64,000 nt of DNA. Origin: Apostichopus japonicus (lineage: Eukaryota; Echinodermata; Holothuroidea; Aspidochirotida; Stichopodidae). The stretch lies in NCBI RefSeq assembly GCF_037975245.1, contig NC_092576.1, forward strand, positions 35,740,611 through 35,804,610. Reading direction: 5' to 3'. Positions 1 through 9,642 of this stretch are shown here, one piece after another; positions within the stretch are counted from its first letter, which is position 1; every line of letters starts with the position of its first letter. The notes under the pieces are model-generated. The model saw nothing but the letters and a program-made list of their open reading frames with translations. It was not told the origin of the DNA and did not search any database. Made by a program: the position numbers and the translations under genes.

Positions 1-50
1 TGGGGAGCTGTAAGTATTAGTTATTCGGCCTACTATCTCAGTCCATACAG

Positions 51-69
51 TGGCGCGATGGCTTGGCGC
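51..69 (+). other. D-arm / A-box-like segment of a tRNA-derived module (representative copy)
   Basis: TG followed by GCGC (53-56), a 9-base loop containing ATGG (57-65) and GCGC (66-69) form a 4-bp D-arm-like stem with the usual loop size and a GG in the loop. TGGCGCGATGG at 51-61 resembles the Pol III A-box TRGCNNAGYNGG but has the AG replaced by GA. The same segment occurs in nearly all monomers; frequent variants are GATGTCTTGG, GGTGCGATGG and GGCACGATGG. The resemblance to the 5' head of tRNA-derived SINEs is from general knowledge of those families. That the module is a relic of such an element is inference. No canonical anticodon stem follows. Confidence 0.6.
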
Positions 70-102
70 ACTGTACGAGCTGATGAGCGAGACTCTCTTT
101 TG

Positions 103-128
103 CATCGCTGGTTCGAACCCCGGTGATG
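103..128 (+). other. 9-bp T-arm-like hairpin (representative copy)
   Basis: CATCGCTGG at 103-111 pairs with CCGGTGATG at 120-128, giving nine base pairs including two G-T wobbles, around the 8-base loop at 112-119 that holds the TTCGAA core. Read strictly as a canonical 5-bp T stem with a 7-base loop there are two mismatches, so this is a remodelled T arm. In the right-hand subfamily (after about 49.4 kb) CATCGGTGG with CCGGTGGTG or CCGGTAATG breaks one or more of these pairs without compensation. That argues against selection on an RNA structure. Confidence 0.45.
110..120 (+). promoter_or_regulatory. Pol III B-box-like motif (representative copy)
   Basis: GGTTCGAACCC matches the B-box / T-loop consensus GGTTCGANNCC. 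It is among the most conserved parts of the unit across the whole array. Some copies carry exactly GGTTCGAATCC, for example near 3067, 16107, 27592 and 31370. It starts 59 bp after the A-box-like start, a spacing that fits a tRNA with a long variable arm. With TFIIIC as the known reader of this box, the array could bind TFIIIC hundreds of times. Productive transcription is doubtful because TTTT lies both between the boxes and directly after the B-box. Confidence 0.6.
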
Positions 129-152
129 ACGTCTTTTGCCGATCTTTTACAG

Positions 153-181
153 CGGGTGCCTACATGGGGAGCTGTAAGTAT
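153..181 (+). other. Splice-site-like pair around a 21-base segment (representative copy)
   Basis: A pyrimidine-rich run ending TTTTACAG at 152 is followed by 21 bases and then GTAAGTAT at 174-181, which matches the +1 to +8 part of the U1-complementary 5' splice consensus. Repeated along the array this would give a 21-nt exon and an intron of about 143 nt per unit on the + strand. Most monomers keep both sites. The donor is lost in the monomers carrying a 13-bp deletion (near 51606, 53560 and 61658), and a minority change it, for example GTAACTAT near 55174 and 58427. Whether the array is ever transcribed and spliced cannot be told from sequence. Confidence 0.35.
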
Positions 182-3100
182 TAGTTAATCGGCCTAATAT
201 CTCAGTCCATACAGTGGCGCGATGGCTTGGCGCACTGTACGAGCTGATGAGCGAGACTCTCTTTTGCATCGCTGGTTCGAACCCCGGTGATGACGTCTTT
301 TGCCGATCTTTTTACAGCGGGTGCCTACATGGGGAGCTGTAAGTATTAGTTAATCGGCCTAATATCTCAGTCCATACAGTGGCGCGATGGCTTGGCGCAC
401 TGTACGAGCTGATGAGCGAGACTCTCTTTTGCATCGCTGGTTCGAACCCCGGTGATGACGTCTTTTGCCGATCTTTTTACAGCGGGTGCCTACATGGGGA
501 GCTGTAAGTATTAGTTAATCGGCCTAATATCTCAGTCCATACAGTGGCGCGATGGCTTGGCGCACTGTACGAGCTGATGAGCGAGACTCTCTTTTGCATC
601 GCTGGTTCGAACCCCGGTGATGACGTCTTTTGCCGATCTTTTACAGCGGGTGCCTACATGGGGAGCTGTAAGTATTAGTTATTCGGCCTAATATCTCAGT
701 CCATACAGTGGCGCGATGGCTTGGCGCACTGTACGAGCTGATGAGCGAGACTCTCTTTTGCATCGCTGTTCGAACCCCGGTGATGACGTCTTTTGCCGAT
801 CTTTTACAGCGGGTGCCTACATGGGGAGCTGTAAGTATTAGTTAATCGGCCTAATATCTCAGTCCATACAGTGGCGCGATGGCTTGGCGCACTGTACGAG
901 CTGATGAGCGAGACTCTCTTTTGCATCGCTGGTTCGAACCCCGGTGATGACGTCTTTTGCCGATCTTTTTACAGCGGGTGCATACATGTTAAGCTGTAAG
1001 TATTAGTTATTCGGCCTAATATCTCAGTCCATACAGTGGCGCGATGGCTTGGCGCACTGTACGAGCTGATGAGCGAGACTCTCTTTTGCATCGCTGGTTC
1101 GAACCCCGGTGATGACGTCTTTTGCCGATCTTTTTACAGCGGGTGCCTACATGGGGAGCTGTAAGTATTAGTTATTCGGCTTAATATCTCAGTCCATACA
1201 GTGGCGCGATGGCTTGGCGCACTGTACGAGCTGATGAGCGAGACTCTCTTTTGCATCGCTGGTTCGAACCCCGGTGATGACGTCTTTTGCCGATCTTTTA
1301 CAGCGGGTGCCTACATGTTAAGCTGTAAGTATTAGTTAATCGGCCTAATATCTCAGTCCATACAGTGGCGCGATGGCTTGGCGCACTGTACGAGCTGATG
1401 AGCGAGACTCTCTTTTGCATCGCTGGTTCGAACCCCGGTGATGACGTCTTTTGCCGATCTTTTACAGCGGGTGCCTACATGTTAAGCTGTAAGTATTAGT
1501 TATTCGGCCTAATATCTCAGTCCATACAGTGGCGCGATGGCTTGGCGCACTGTACGAGCTGATGAGCGAGACTCTCTTTTGCATCGCTGGTTCGAACCCC
1601 GGTGATGACGTCTTTTGCCGATCTTTTTACAGCGGGTGCCTACATGTTAAGCTGTAAGTATTAGTTAATCGGCCTAATATCTCAGTCCATACAGTGGCGC
1701 GATGGCTTGGCGCACTGTACGAGCTGATGGGCGAGACTCTCTTTTGCATCGCTGGTTCGAACCCCGGTGATGACGTCTTTTGCCGATCTTTTACAGCGGG
1801 TGCCTACATTTTAAGCTGTAAGTATTAGTTATTCGGCCTAATATCTCAGTCCATACAGTGGCGCGATGGCTTGGCGCACTGTACGAGCTGATGAGCGAGA
1901 CTCTCTTTTGCATCGCTGGTTCGAACCCCGGTGATGACGTCTTTTGCCGATCTTTTACAGCGGGTGCCTACATGTTAAGCTGTAAGTATTAGTTAATCGG
2001 CCTAATATCTCAGTCTATACAGTGGCGCGATGGCTTGGCGCACTGTACGAGCTGATGAGCGAGACTCTCTTTTGCATCGCTTGTTCGAACCCCGGTGATG
2101 ACGTCTTTTGCCGATCTTTTACAGCGGGTGCCTACATGTTAAGCTGTAAGTATTAGTTAATCGTCCTAATATCTCAGTCCATACAGTGGCGCGATGGCTT
2201 GGCGCACTGTACGAGCTGATGAGCGAGACTCTCTTTTGCATCGCTGGTTCGAACCCCGGTGATGACGTCTTTTGCCGATCTTTTACATCGGGTGCCTACA
2301 TGTTAAGCTGTAAGTATTAGTTATTCGGCCTAATATCTCAGTCCATACAGTGGCGCGATGGCTTGGCGCACTGTACGAGCTGATGAGCGAGACTCTCTTT
2401 TGCATCGCTGGTTCGAACCCCGGTGATGACGTCTTGTGCCGATCTTTTACAGCGGGTGCCTACATGTTAAGCTGTAAGTATTAGTTATTCGGCCTAATAT
2501 CTCAGTCCATACAGTGGCGCGATGGCTTGGCGCACTGTACGAGCTGATGAGCGAGACTCTCTTTTGCATCGCTTGTTCGAACCCCGGTGATGACGTCTTT
2601 TGCCGATCTTTTACAGCGGGTGCCTACATGTTAATCTGTAAGTATTAGTTAATCGGCCTAATATCTCAGTCCATACAGTGGCGCGATGGCTTGGCGCACT
2701 GTACGAGCTGATGAGCGAGACTCTCTTTTGCATCGCTGGTTCGAACCCCGGTGATGACGTCTTTTGCCGATCTTTTACAGCGGGTGCCTACATGTTAAGC
2801 TGTAAGTATTAGTTATTCGGCCTAATATCTCAGTCCATACAGTGGCGCGATGGCTTGGCGCACTGTACGAGCTGATGAGCGAGACTCTCTTTTGCATCGC
2901 TGGTTCGAACCCCGGTGATGACGTCTTTTGCCGATCTTTTACAGCGGGTGCCTACATGTTAAGCTGTAAGTATTAGTTAATCGGCCTAATATCTCAGTCC
3001 ATACAGTGGGGCGATGGCTTGGCGCACTGTACGAGCTGATGAGCGAGACTCTCTTTTGCATCGCTGGTTCGAATCCCGGTGATGACGTCTTTTGCCGATC

Positions 3101-6100
3101 TTTTACAGCGGGTGCCTACATGGGAAGCTGTAAGTATTAGTGTATCGGCCTAATATCTCAGTCCATACAGTGGCGCGATGGCTTGGCGCACTGTACGAGC
3201 TGATGAGCGAGACTCTCTTTTGCATCGCTGGTTCGAACCCCGGTGATGACGTCTTTTTCCGATCTTTTACAGCGGGTGCCTACATGGGAAGCTGTAAGTA
3301 TTAGTTAATCGGCCTAATATCTCAGTCCATACAGTGGCGCGATGGCTTGGCGCACTGTACGAGCTGATGAGCGAGACTCTCTTTTGCATCGCTGGTTCGA
3401 ACCCCGGTGATGACGTCTTTTGCCGATCTTTTACAGGGGGTGCCTACATGGGGAGCTGTAAGTATTAGTTAATCGGCCTAATATCTCAGTCCATACAGTG
3501 GCGCGATGGCTTGGCGCACTGTACGAGCTGATGAGCGAGACTCTCTTTTGCATCGCTGGTTCGAACCCCGGTGATGACGTCTTTTGCCGATCTTTTACAG
3601 CGGGTGCCTACATGTTAAGCTGTAAGTATTAGTTAATCGGCCTAATATCTCAGTCCATACAGTGGCGCGATGGCTTGGCGCACTGTACGAGCTGATGGGC
3701 GAGACTCTCTTTTGCATCGCTGGTTCGAACCCCGATGATGACGTCTTTTGCCGATCTTTTACAGCGGGTGCGTACATGTTAAGCTGTAAGTATTAGTTAT
3801 TCGGCCTAATATCTCAGTCCATACAGTGGCGCGATGGCTTGGCGCACTGTACGAGCTGATGAGCGAGACTCTCTTTTGCATCGCTGGTTCGAACCCCGGT
3901 GATGACGTCTTTTGCCGATCTTTTACAGCGGGTGCCTACATGTTAAGCTGTAAGTATTAGTTAATCGGCCTAATATCTCAGTCCATACAGTGGCGCGAGG
4001 GCTTGGCGCACTGTACGAGCTGATGAGCGAGACTCTCTTTTGCATCGCTGGTTCGAACCCCGGTGATGACGTCTTTTGCCGATCTTTTACAGCGGGTGCC
4101 TACATGTTAAGCTGTAAGTATTAGTTAATCGGCCTAATATCTCAGTCCATACAGTGGCGCGATGGCTTGGCGCACTGTACGAGCTGATGAGCGAGACTCT
4201 CTTTTGCATCGCTTGTTCGAACCCCGGTGATGACGTCTTTTGCCGATCTTTTACAGCGGGTGCCTACATGTTAAGCTGTAAGTATTAGTTAATCGTCCTA
4301 ATATCTCAGTCCATACAGTGGCGCGATGGCTTGGCGCACTGTACGAGCTGATGAGCGAGACTCTCTTTTGCATCGCTTGTTCGAACCCCGGTGATGACGT
4401 CTTTTGCCGATCTTTTACAGCGGGTGCCTACATGTTAATCTGTAAGTATTAGTTAATCGGCCTAATATCTCAGTCCATAGAGTGGCGCGATGGCTTGGCG
4501 CACTGTACGAGCTGATGAGCGAGACTCTCTTTTGCATCGCTGGTTCGAACCCCGGTGATGACGTCTTTTGCCGATCTTTTACAGCGGGTGCCTACATGTT
4601 AAGCTGTAAGTATTAGTTATTCGGCCTAATATCTCAGTCCATACAGTGGCGCGATGGCTTGGCGCACTGTACGAGCTGATGAGCGAGACTCTCTTTTGCA
4701 TCGCTGGTTCGAACCCCGGTGATGACGTCTTTTGCCGATCTTTTACAGCGGGTGCCTACATGTTAAGCTGTAAGTATTAGTTATTCGGACTAATATCTCA
4801 GTCCATACAGTGGCGCGATGGCTTGGCGCACTGTACGAGCTGATGAGCGAGACTCTCTTTTGCATCGCTGGTTCGAACCCCGGTGATGACGTCTTTTGCC
4901 GATCTTTTACAGCGGGTGCCTACATGTTAAGCTGTAAGTATTAGTTATTCGGACTAATATCTCAGTCCATACAGTGGCGCGATGGCTTGGCGCACTGTAC
5001 GAGCTGATGAGCGAGACTCTCTTTTGCATCGCTGGTTCGAACCCCGGTGATGACGTCTTTTGCCGATCTTTTACAGCGGATGCCTACATGGGGAGCTGTA
5101 AGTATTAGTTAATCGGCCTAATATCTCAGTCCATACAGTGGCGCGATGGCTTGGCGCACTGTACGAGCTGATGAGCGAGACTCTCTTTTGCATCGCTGGT
5201 TCGAACCCCGGTGATGACGTCTTTTGCCGATCTTTTACAGCGGGTGCCTACATGGGAAGCTGTAAGTATTAGTGTATCGGCCTAATATCTCAGTCCATAC
5301 AGTGGCGCGATGGCTTGGCGCACTGTACGAGCTGATGAGCGAGACTCTCTTTTGCATCGCTGGTTCGAACCCCGGTGATGACGTCTTTTGCCGATCTTTT
5401 ACAGCGGGTGCCTACACGGGAAGCTGTAAGTATTAGTTAATCGGCCTAATATCTCAGTCCATACAGTGGCGCGATGGCTTGGCGCACTGTACGAGCTGAT
5501 GAGCGAGACTCTCTTTTGCATCGCTGGTTCGAACCCCGGTGATGACGTCTTTTGCCGATCTTTTACAGCGGGTGCCTACACGGGAAGCTGTAAGTATTAG
5601 TTAATCGGCCTAATATCTCAGTCCATACAGTGGCGCGATGGCTTGGCGCACTGTACGAGCTGATGAGCGAGACTCTCTTTTGCATCGCTGGTTCGAACCC
5701 CGGTGATGACGTCTTTTGCCGATCTTTTACAGCGGGTGCCTACATGTTAAGCTGTAAGTATTAGTTATTCGGCCTAATATCTCAGTCCATACAGCGGCGC
5801 GATGGCTTGGCGCACTGTACGAGCTGATGAGCGAGACTCTCTTTTGCATCGCTGGTTCGAACCCCGGTGATGACGTCTTTTGCCGATCTTTTTACATCGG
5901 GTGCCTACATGTTAAGCTGTACGTATTAGTTAATCGGCCTAATATCTCAGTCCATACAGTGGCGCGATGGCTTGGCGCACTGTACGAGCTGATGAGCGAG
6001 ACTCTCTTTTGCATCGCTTGTTCGAACCCCGGTGATGACGTCTTTTGCCGATCTTTTACAGCGGGTGCCTACATGTTAAGCTGTAAGTATTAGTTAATCG

Positions 6101-7193
6101 GCCTAATATCTCAGTCCATACAGTGGCGCGATGGCTTGGCGCACTGTACGAGCTGATGAGCGAGACTCTCTTTTGTATCGCTGGTTCGAACCCCGGTGAT
6201 GACGTCTTTTGCCGATCTTTTACAGCGGGTGCCTACATGGGGAGCTGTAAGTATTAGTTTTTCGGCCTAATATCTCAGTCCATACAGTGGCGCGATGGCT
6301 TGGCGCACTGTACGAGCTGATGAGCGAGACTCTCTTTTGCATCGCTGGTTCGAACCCCGGTGATGACGTCTTTTGCCGATCTTTTACAGCGGGTGCCTAC
6401 ATGGGGAGCTGTAAGTATTAGTTATTCGGACTAATATCTCAGTCCATACAGTGGCGCGATGGCTTGGCGCACTGTACGAGCTGATGAGCGAGACTCTCTT
6501 TTGCATCGTTGGTTCGAACCCCGGTGATGACGTCTTTTGCCGATTTTTTACAGCGGGTGCCTACATGTTAAGCTGTAAGTATTAGTTATTCGGCCTAATA
6601 TCTCAGTCCATACAGTGGCGCGATGGCTTGGCGCACTGTACGAGCTGTTGAGCGAGACTCTCTTTTGCATCGCTGGTTCGAACCCCGGTGATGACGTCTT
6701 TTGCCGATCTTTTACAGCGGGTGCCTACATGGGGAGCTGTAAGTATTAGTTAATCGGCCTAATATCTCAGTCCATAGAGTGGCGCGATGGCTTGGCGCAC
6801 TGTACGAGCTGATGAGCGAGACTCTCTTTTGCATCGCTGGTTCGAACCCCGGTGATGACGTCTTTTGCCGATCTTTTACAGCGGGTGCCTACATGGGGAG
6901 CTGTAAGTATTAGTTATTCGGCCTAATATCTCAGTCCATACAGTGGCGCGATGGCTTGGCGCACTGTACGAGCTGATGAGCGAGACTCTCTTTTGCATCG
7001 CTGGTTCGAACCCCGGTGATGACGTCTTTTGCCGATCTTTTTACAGCGGGTGCCTACATGGGGAGCTGTAAGTATTAGTTAATCGGCCTAATATCTCAGT
7101 CCATACAGTGGCGCGATGGCTTGGCGCACTGTACGAGCTGATGAGCGAGACTCTCTTTTGCATCGCTGGTTCGAACCCCGGTGATGACGTCTT

Positions 7194-9497
7194 TTGCCGA
7201 TCTTTTACAGCGGCGCACTATACGCAATTAGCCTTTTAAACACCGATTATAAGATTATTAGCAAAGCACTCGCAAACCGAATTTCGAAAGTAATTAGTAA
7301 CCTAGTTTCTGACGATCAGACTTGTTGCGTTCCCAAAAGAGACATAAGCGAAAACGTGCTTACTATGCAAAATATAATTACTTATGTTAACGAAAGTAAC
7401 CAAAATGGGCTGGCACTTAAAATCGATCAGCATAAAGCTTTCGACCGAGTCAACCACACTTACCTTTTCAATGTCTTAGATAAAATGGGATTCGGTCCCA
7501 ATTTTCTATCCTGGATTCGCATACTTTATACTAATATTAACAGCTGCATCAAACACAATGGTCATATTTCAAATGCTTTTCCTATTCAGAGGGGTGTACG
7601 ACAAGGTTGTCCCATTTCTGCCATGTTGTATGTTTTAAGTGCCGAGCCTTTCCACGATGCAATTTACAATTGCCCTCTTATCGCTGGTGTAGAGTTTTGT
7701 GGAACCGACACCAAAATGTTCCAACATGCTGACGACACAACCTTTTTCGTTAGTAGTATTACCAGTATTTACTCTATTTTAAGAATAATTAACTTGTATG
7801 AACGTGCGTCTGGTTCCATGTGTAATTTGGACAAGACTGAGCTCCTCGTTTTTGGTAAATCCAATATCAGTCATCATGATTTTAATTTTCCAGTCAGAAA
7901 TGACTATATTATAGTTCTCGGCGTTGCTATTGGCAACGATAAGACAACTATTGAGAAGGTGAATTGGGAGGAAAAAGTTAGAACCTGCAGCCTTTTGCTC
8001 AGCCGGTGGAAGGGGCGCAAACTCTCAATGAGAGGAAAATCCCTTATTGTGAACTCCCTTGTCGTTTCCCGTCTAGTGTATCTAATTTCCACTATACCAA
8101 CGCCAAGCTGGGTGATTAAATCACTCCACGACAGTATAGTTGACTTTATTTGGCGTGGTAAACCGAGTCCTATTAAATATACGACCCTGTTATTACCTCT
8201 TGAAAAAGGTGGAATTAACCTCAGAGATATTGAAATCATTCGTGATTCAATCAGAATCAAACTCATAAGTAAATTGTTAAGAAATGAGGTTAGTGACAAA
8301 CTAAAATTCAGTATGTTATATTTTCTTAATCATTATGAAGACATGAACTTAAATTTAAGTATTTTTCAAATCACTCCTATTTCGAAGTCTTTGGCAGTTT
8401 TACATCCTTTTTATAAAGAATTACTATTAGCTTGGAAGAAACTAACTAAAGGTAATTTTAGCAAGCCACTCACTAGAGAGGATATTCTGTTGCAACCGTT
8501 ATTTCATAACCCTCATATTTGTGACAATAATGGCTCACCACTTTTGAACCGTGATTATATACACGGTGGCTTTGTAAGGGTTAGTGACCTTATGTACGAG
8601 GTAATCCCAGCTTCTATACCTGCTCAGGCAGTCCATGAGTCCATCATTCTTTATAATCCTGACAATCCGATTTCAATCGATGATGTTGACGATTTCCTTC
8701 AGTTAATCTTGAATGCACTACCCGTTGAATGGGTTAACACCATCTATTCATCCGACAAAATTGTCTCCTCACAACCTTACCCTGATCCTATTATCAGTTT
8801 TACAAGTGGCTCCGAGTGCATTCTTGCGTCAAACATTACTTGCAAACGAGCTACTCACCTCTTTCGCCTGAATCTAAATTGCACTCCAACCGGCCAATGC
8901 CACTGGATTAAAGAATACCCCAATTTGACGTTTCAAAACAGGTGGAAAAACATCTACAAGAATCCAAAATCCCCCTATGATGCTGATATTGACTTTAAAA
9001 TACTTCACAACATTTTACGTACCAATGAACAACTCTATAAATTTCATATGGTCGATTCACCAATGTGCACTCTGTGTAAATCATGTACCGAAACATTGAC
9101 TCATCTTTTTATAGAGTGTTCTGTAATTAACCATTTTTGGAAGCAATTATATAGCAAACTCAACCACTTATATCATGAAGAAGATGAAGAACAGTGGAAA
9201 ATTATTACACTGTTCGGTACTGACCATAATGGGAAAAACGGTGCCTTAGTCGACTTTATTTTCAACATCTATAAATGTGTAATTTGGAACTGCCGTTGTA
9301 CCAAACTACAAAATGATTATATTATTAACCCTCATTTGTATTTTCATAAAACACTAAGAGAAAAACTCTATATGTTATATCACATGCATGTTGCCAATAA
9401 TACTGTTCACAAATTTTTAGAATTTTTCTCTCAAAATAATATTATCATTTCAATGTCAGATAATACTGGATACACTTATTGTCTCGATAATGCTTAG
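7194..9497 (+). CDS. LINE ORF2 fragment: reverse transcriptase and C-terminal zinc knuckle, N-terminally truncated
   Basis: An open frame of 767 codons with no genuine start. The first ten codons (from a TTG) are satellite and target-site sequence read in frame by chance; element coding begins at about residue 11. The RT domain fills roughly residues 12-300. ISLLNTDYKIISKALANRI (12-30) is RT block 1, DQTCCVP (41-47) block 2, and IDQHKAFDRV (77-86) motif A with catalytic D78. GVRQGCPIS (134-142) is motif B, and HADD (178-181) motif C with catalytic D180 and D181. The thumb and linker follow. A zf-RVT-type CCHC knuckle uses C625, C628, H637 and C642, followed by HFW. Family ORF2 proteins are typically around 1200 residues or more with an N-terminal endonuclease, so about a third is absent. 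Histidine in place of the usual F/Y before ADD, and KR in place of the usual GR after VP, are unusual. The absence of any stop or frameshift suggests a recent insertion. No promoter is expected, so it is probably not expressed as protein. Confidence 0.9.
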   Translation: MPIFYSGALYAISLLNTDYKIISKALANRISKVISNLVSDDQTCCVPKRDISENVLTMQNIITYVNESNQNGLALKIDQHKAFDRVNHTYLFNVLDKMGFGPNFLSWIRILYTNINSCIKHNGHISNAFPIQRGVRQGCPISAMLYVLSAEPFHDAIYNCPLIAGVEFCGTDTKMFQHADDTTFFVSSITSIYSILRIINLYERASGSMCNLDKTELLVFGKSNISHHDFNFPVRNDYIIVLGVAIGNDKTTIEKVNWEEKVRTCSLLLSRWKGRKLSMRGKSLIVNSLVVSRLVYLISTIPTPSWVIKSLHDSIVDFIWRGKPSPIKYTTLLLPLEKGGINLRDIEIIRDSIRIKLISKLLRNEVSDKLKFSMLYFLNHYEDMNLNLSIFQITPISKSLAVLHPFYKELLLAWKKLTKGNFSKPLTREDILLQPLFHNPHICDNNGSPLLNRDYIHGGFVRVSDLMYEVIPASIPAQAVHESIILYNPDNPISIDDVDDFLQLILNALPVEWVNTIYSSDKIVSSQPYPDPIISFTSGSECILASNITCKRATHLFRLNLNCTPTGQCHWIKEYPNLTFQNRWKNIYKNPKSPYDADIDFKILHNILRTNEQLYKFHMVDSPMCTLCKSCTETLTHLFIECSVINHFWKQLYSKLNHLYHEEDEEQWKIITLFGTDHNGKNGALVDFIFNIYKCVIWNCRCTKLQNDYIINPHLYFHKTLREKLYMLYHMHVANNTVHKFLEFFSQNNIIISMSDNTGYTYCLDNA
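7212..7224 (+). repeat. 5' target-site duplication of the LINE (13 bp)
   Basis: GGCGCACTATACG here is repeated exactly at 9658-9670 after the poly(A) tail. The usual satellite sequence is GGCGCACTGTACG; the ACTATA variant is very rare in the window, and its presence on both sides marks a true target-site duplication. The satellite just upstream (TTTTACAGC up to 7211) belongs about 75 bp further back in the monomer, so satellite sequence is missing immediately 5' of this copy. Confidence 0.85.
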
Positions 9498-9642
9498 CTT
9501 GTTATTTCCTACAACTTTTATAGTCAACGATTGTCACATGTAATTTATTATTGTAAATACTATTTATTTTTTGTAAAAGGACATTTCTTGTAAATACATT
9601 TAAGCATAGGTGAGCCAGTGGGCTCATCTCCCAATAAAAGAG
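9498..9642 (+). other. 3' UTR of the LINE
   Basis: A+T-rich non-coding sequence between the ORF2 stop codon (TAG at 9495-9497) and the poly(A) tail. It contains TGTAAATA twice (9552-9559 and 9589-9596), a small hairpin and a polyadenylation signal. In LINEs this region is generally where the element's own reverse transcriptase recognises its RNA; that role is inferred here. Confidence 0.8.
9611..9626 (+). other. Hairpin near the LINE 3' end
   Basis: TGAGCC at 9611-9616 pairs perfectly with GGCTCA at 9621-9626 around the four-base loop AGTG. It lies just 7 bp before AATAAA. Similar short stem-loops near the 3' terminus are used for template recognition by several LINE reverse transcriptases, so this is a candidate recognition structure; the function is inferred. 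Confidence 0.5.

Larger units (their letters stand above)
38..201 (+). repeat. Reference monomer of the satellite (one full unit)
   Basis: A representative unit used to describe the rest. In order it holds an A-box-like/D-arm-like segment (51-69), a variable-length linker with a TTTT tract (98-101), a B-box inside a 9-bp hairpin (103-128), a TGACGTC palindromic core (127-133), two T4 tracts (134-137 and 145-148), a TTTTACAG acceptor-like site ending at 152, a 21-base stretch, a GTAAGTAT donor-like site (174-181) and an A+T-rich tail leading to the next unit. By my count a typical unit has 39 C, 46 G and about 12 CpGs in 164 bp, so CpG is not depleted. The unit length is not a multiple of three, so no reading frame can run through the array. 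Confidence 0.9.
1..7211 (+). repeat. tRNA-like 164-bp satellite array, left block (about 44 monomers)
   Basis: Head-to-tail copies of a 164-bp unit; the CTCAGTCCAT landmark recurs at 37, 201, 366 and 531, a spacing of 164 or 165. The extra base comes from T5 instead of T4 before ACAG. Copies differ by only a few bases. Two linked states alternate at one site (CATGGGGAG or CATGTTAAG) and two at another (TTAATCGG or TTATTCGG). Rare markers recur at exact multiples of the unit: TCGTCC at 2161 and 4293 and TGTATCGG at 3141 and 5273 (both 2132 bp, 13 units), GCTGATGGGC at 1723 and 3691 (12 units), and TTAATCTG at 2631 and 4435 (11 units). The block is therefore a mosaic of overlapping duplications rather than one clean higher-order repeat. 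It ends abruptly inside a monomer at the LINE. No gene is seen here. Confidence 0.97.

Noticed and set aside
38-201. Functional tRNA genes in each unit
   Set aside because: Only the D-arm-like and T-loop-like parts are recognisable. No anticodon stem or acceptor stem pairs, the T stem is non-canonical, and TTTT interrupts the body.
5827-6093. Open frames of 60-88 codons in the array (also at 11449, 12269, 18264, 21131, 23264, 47799, 54330, 55049, 62344 and on the minus strand)
   Set aside because: They all encode the same repeat peptide, run across monomer borders only because of unit length, and often lack an ATG start. The 164-bp unit is not a multiple of three. They are by-products of the repeat.
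1-7211. CRISPR array or bacterial repeat region
   Set aside because: There are no unique spacers; the whole 164-bp unit repeats. The LINE with poly(A) tail shows a eukaryotic genome.
7194-7224. TTG at 7194 as the real start of the LINE protein
   Set aside because: Residues 1-10 are satellite and target-site bases read in frame by chance. The element is 5'-truncated inside the RT domain and has no own start codon here.
7904-8299. 131-codon open frame on the minus strand
   Set aside because: It lies wholly inside the LINE ORF2 and has no recognisable domain; it is a shadow of the sense frame.
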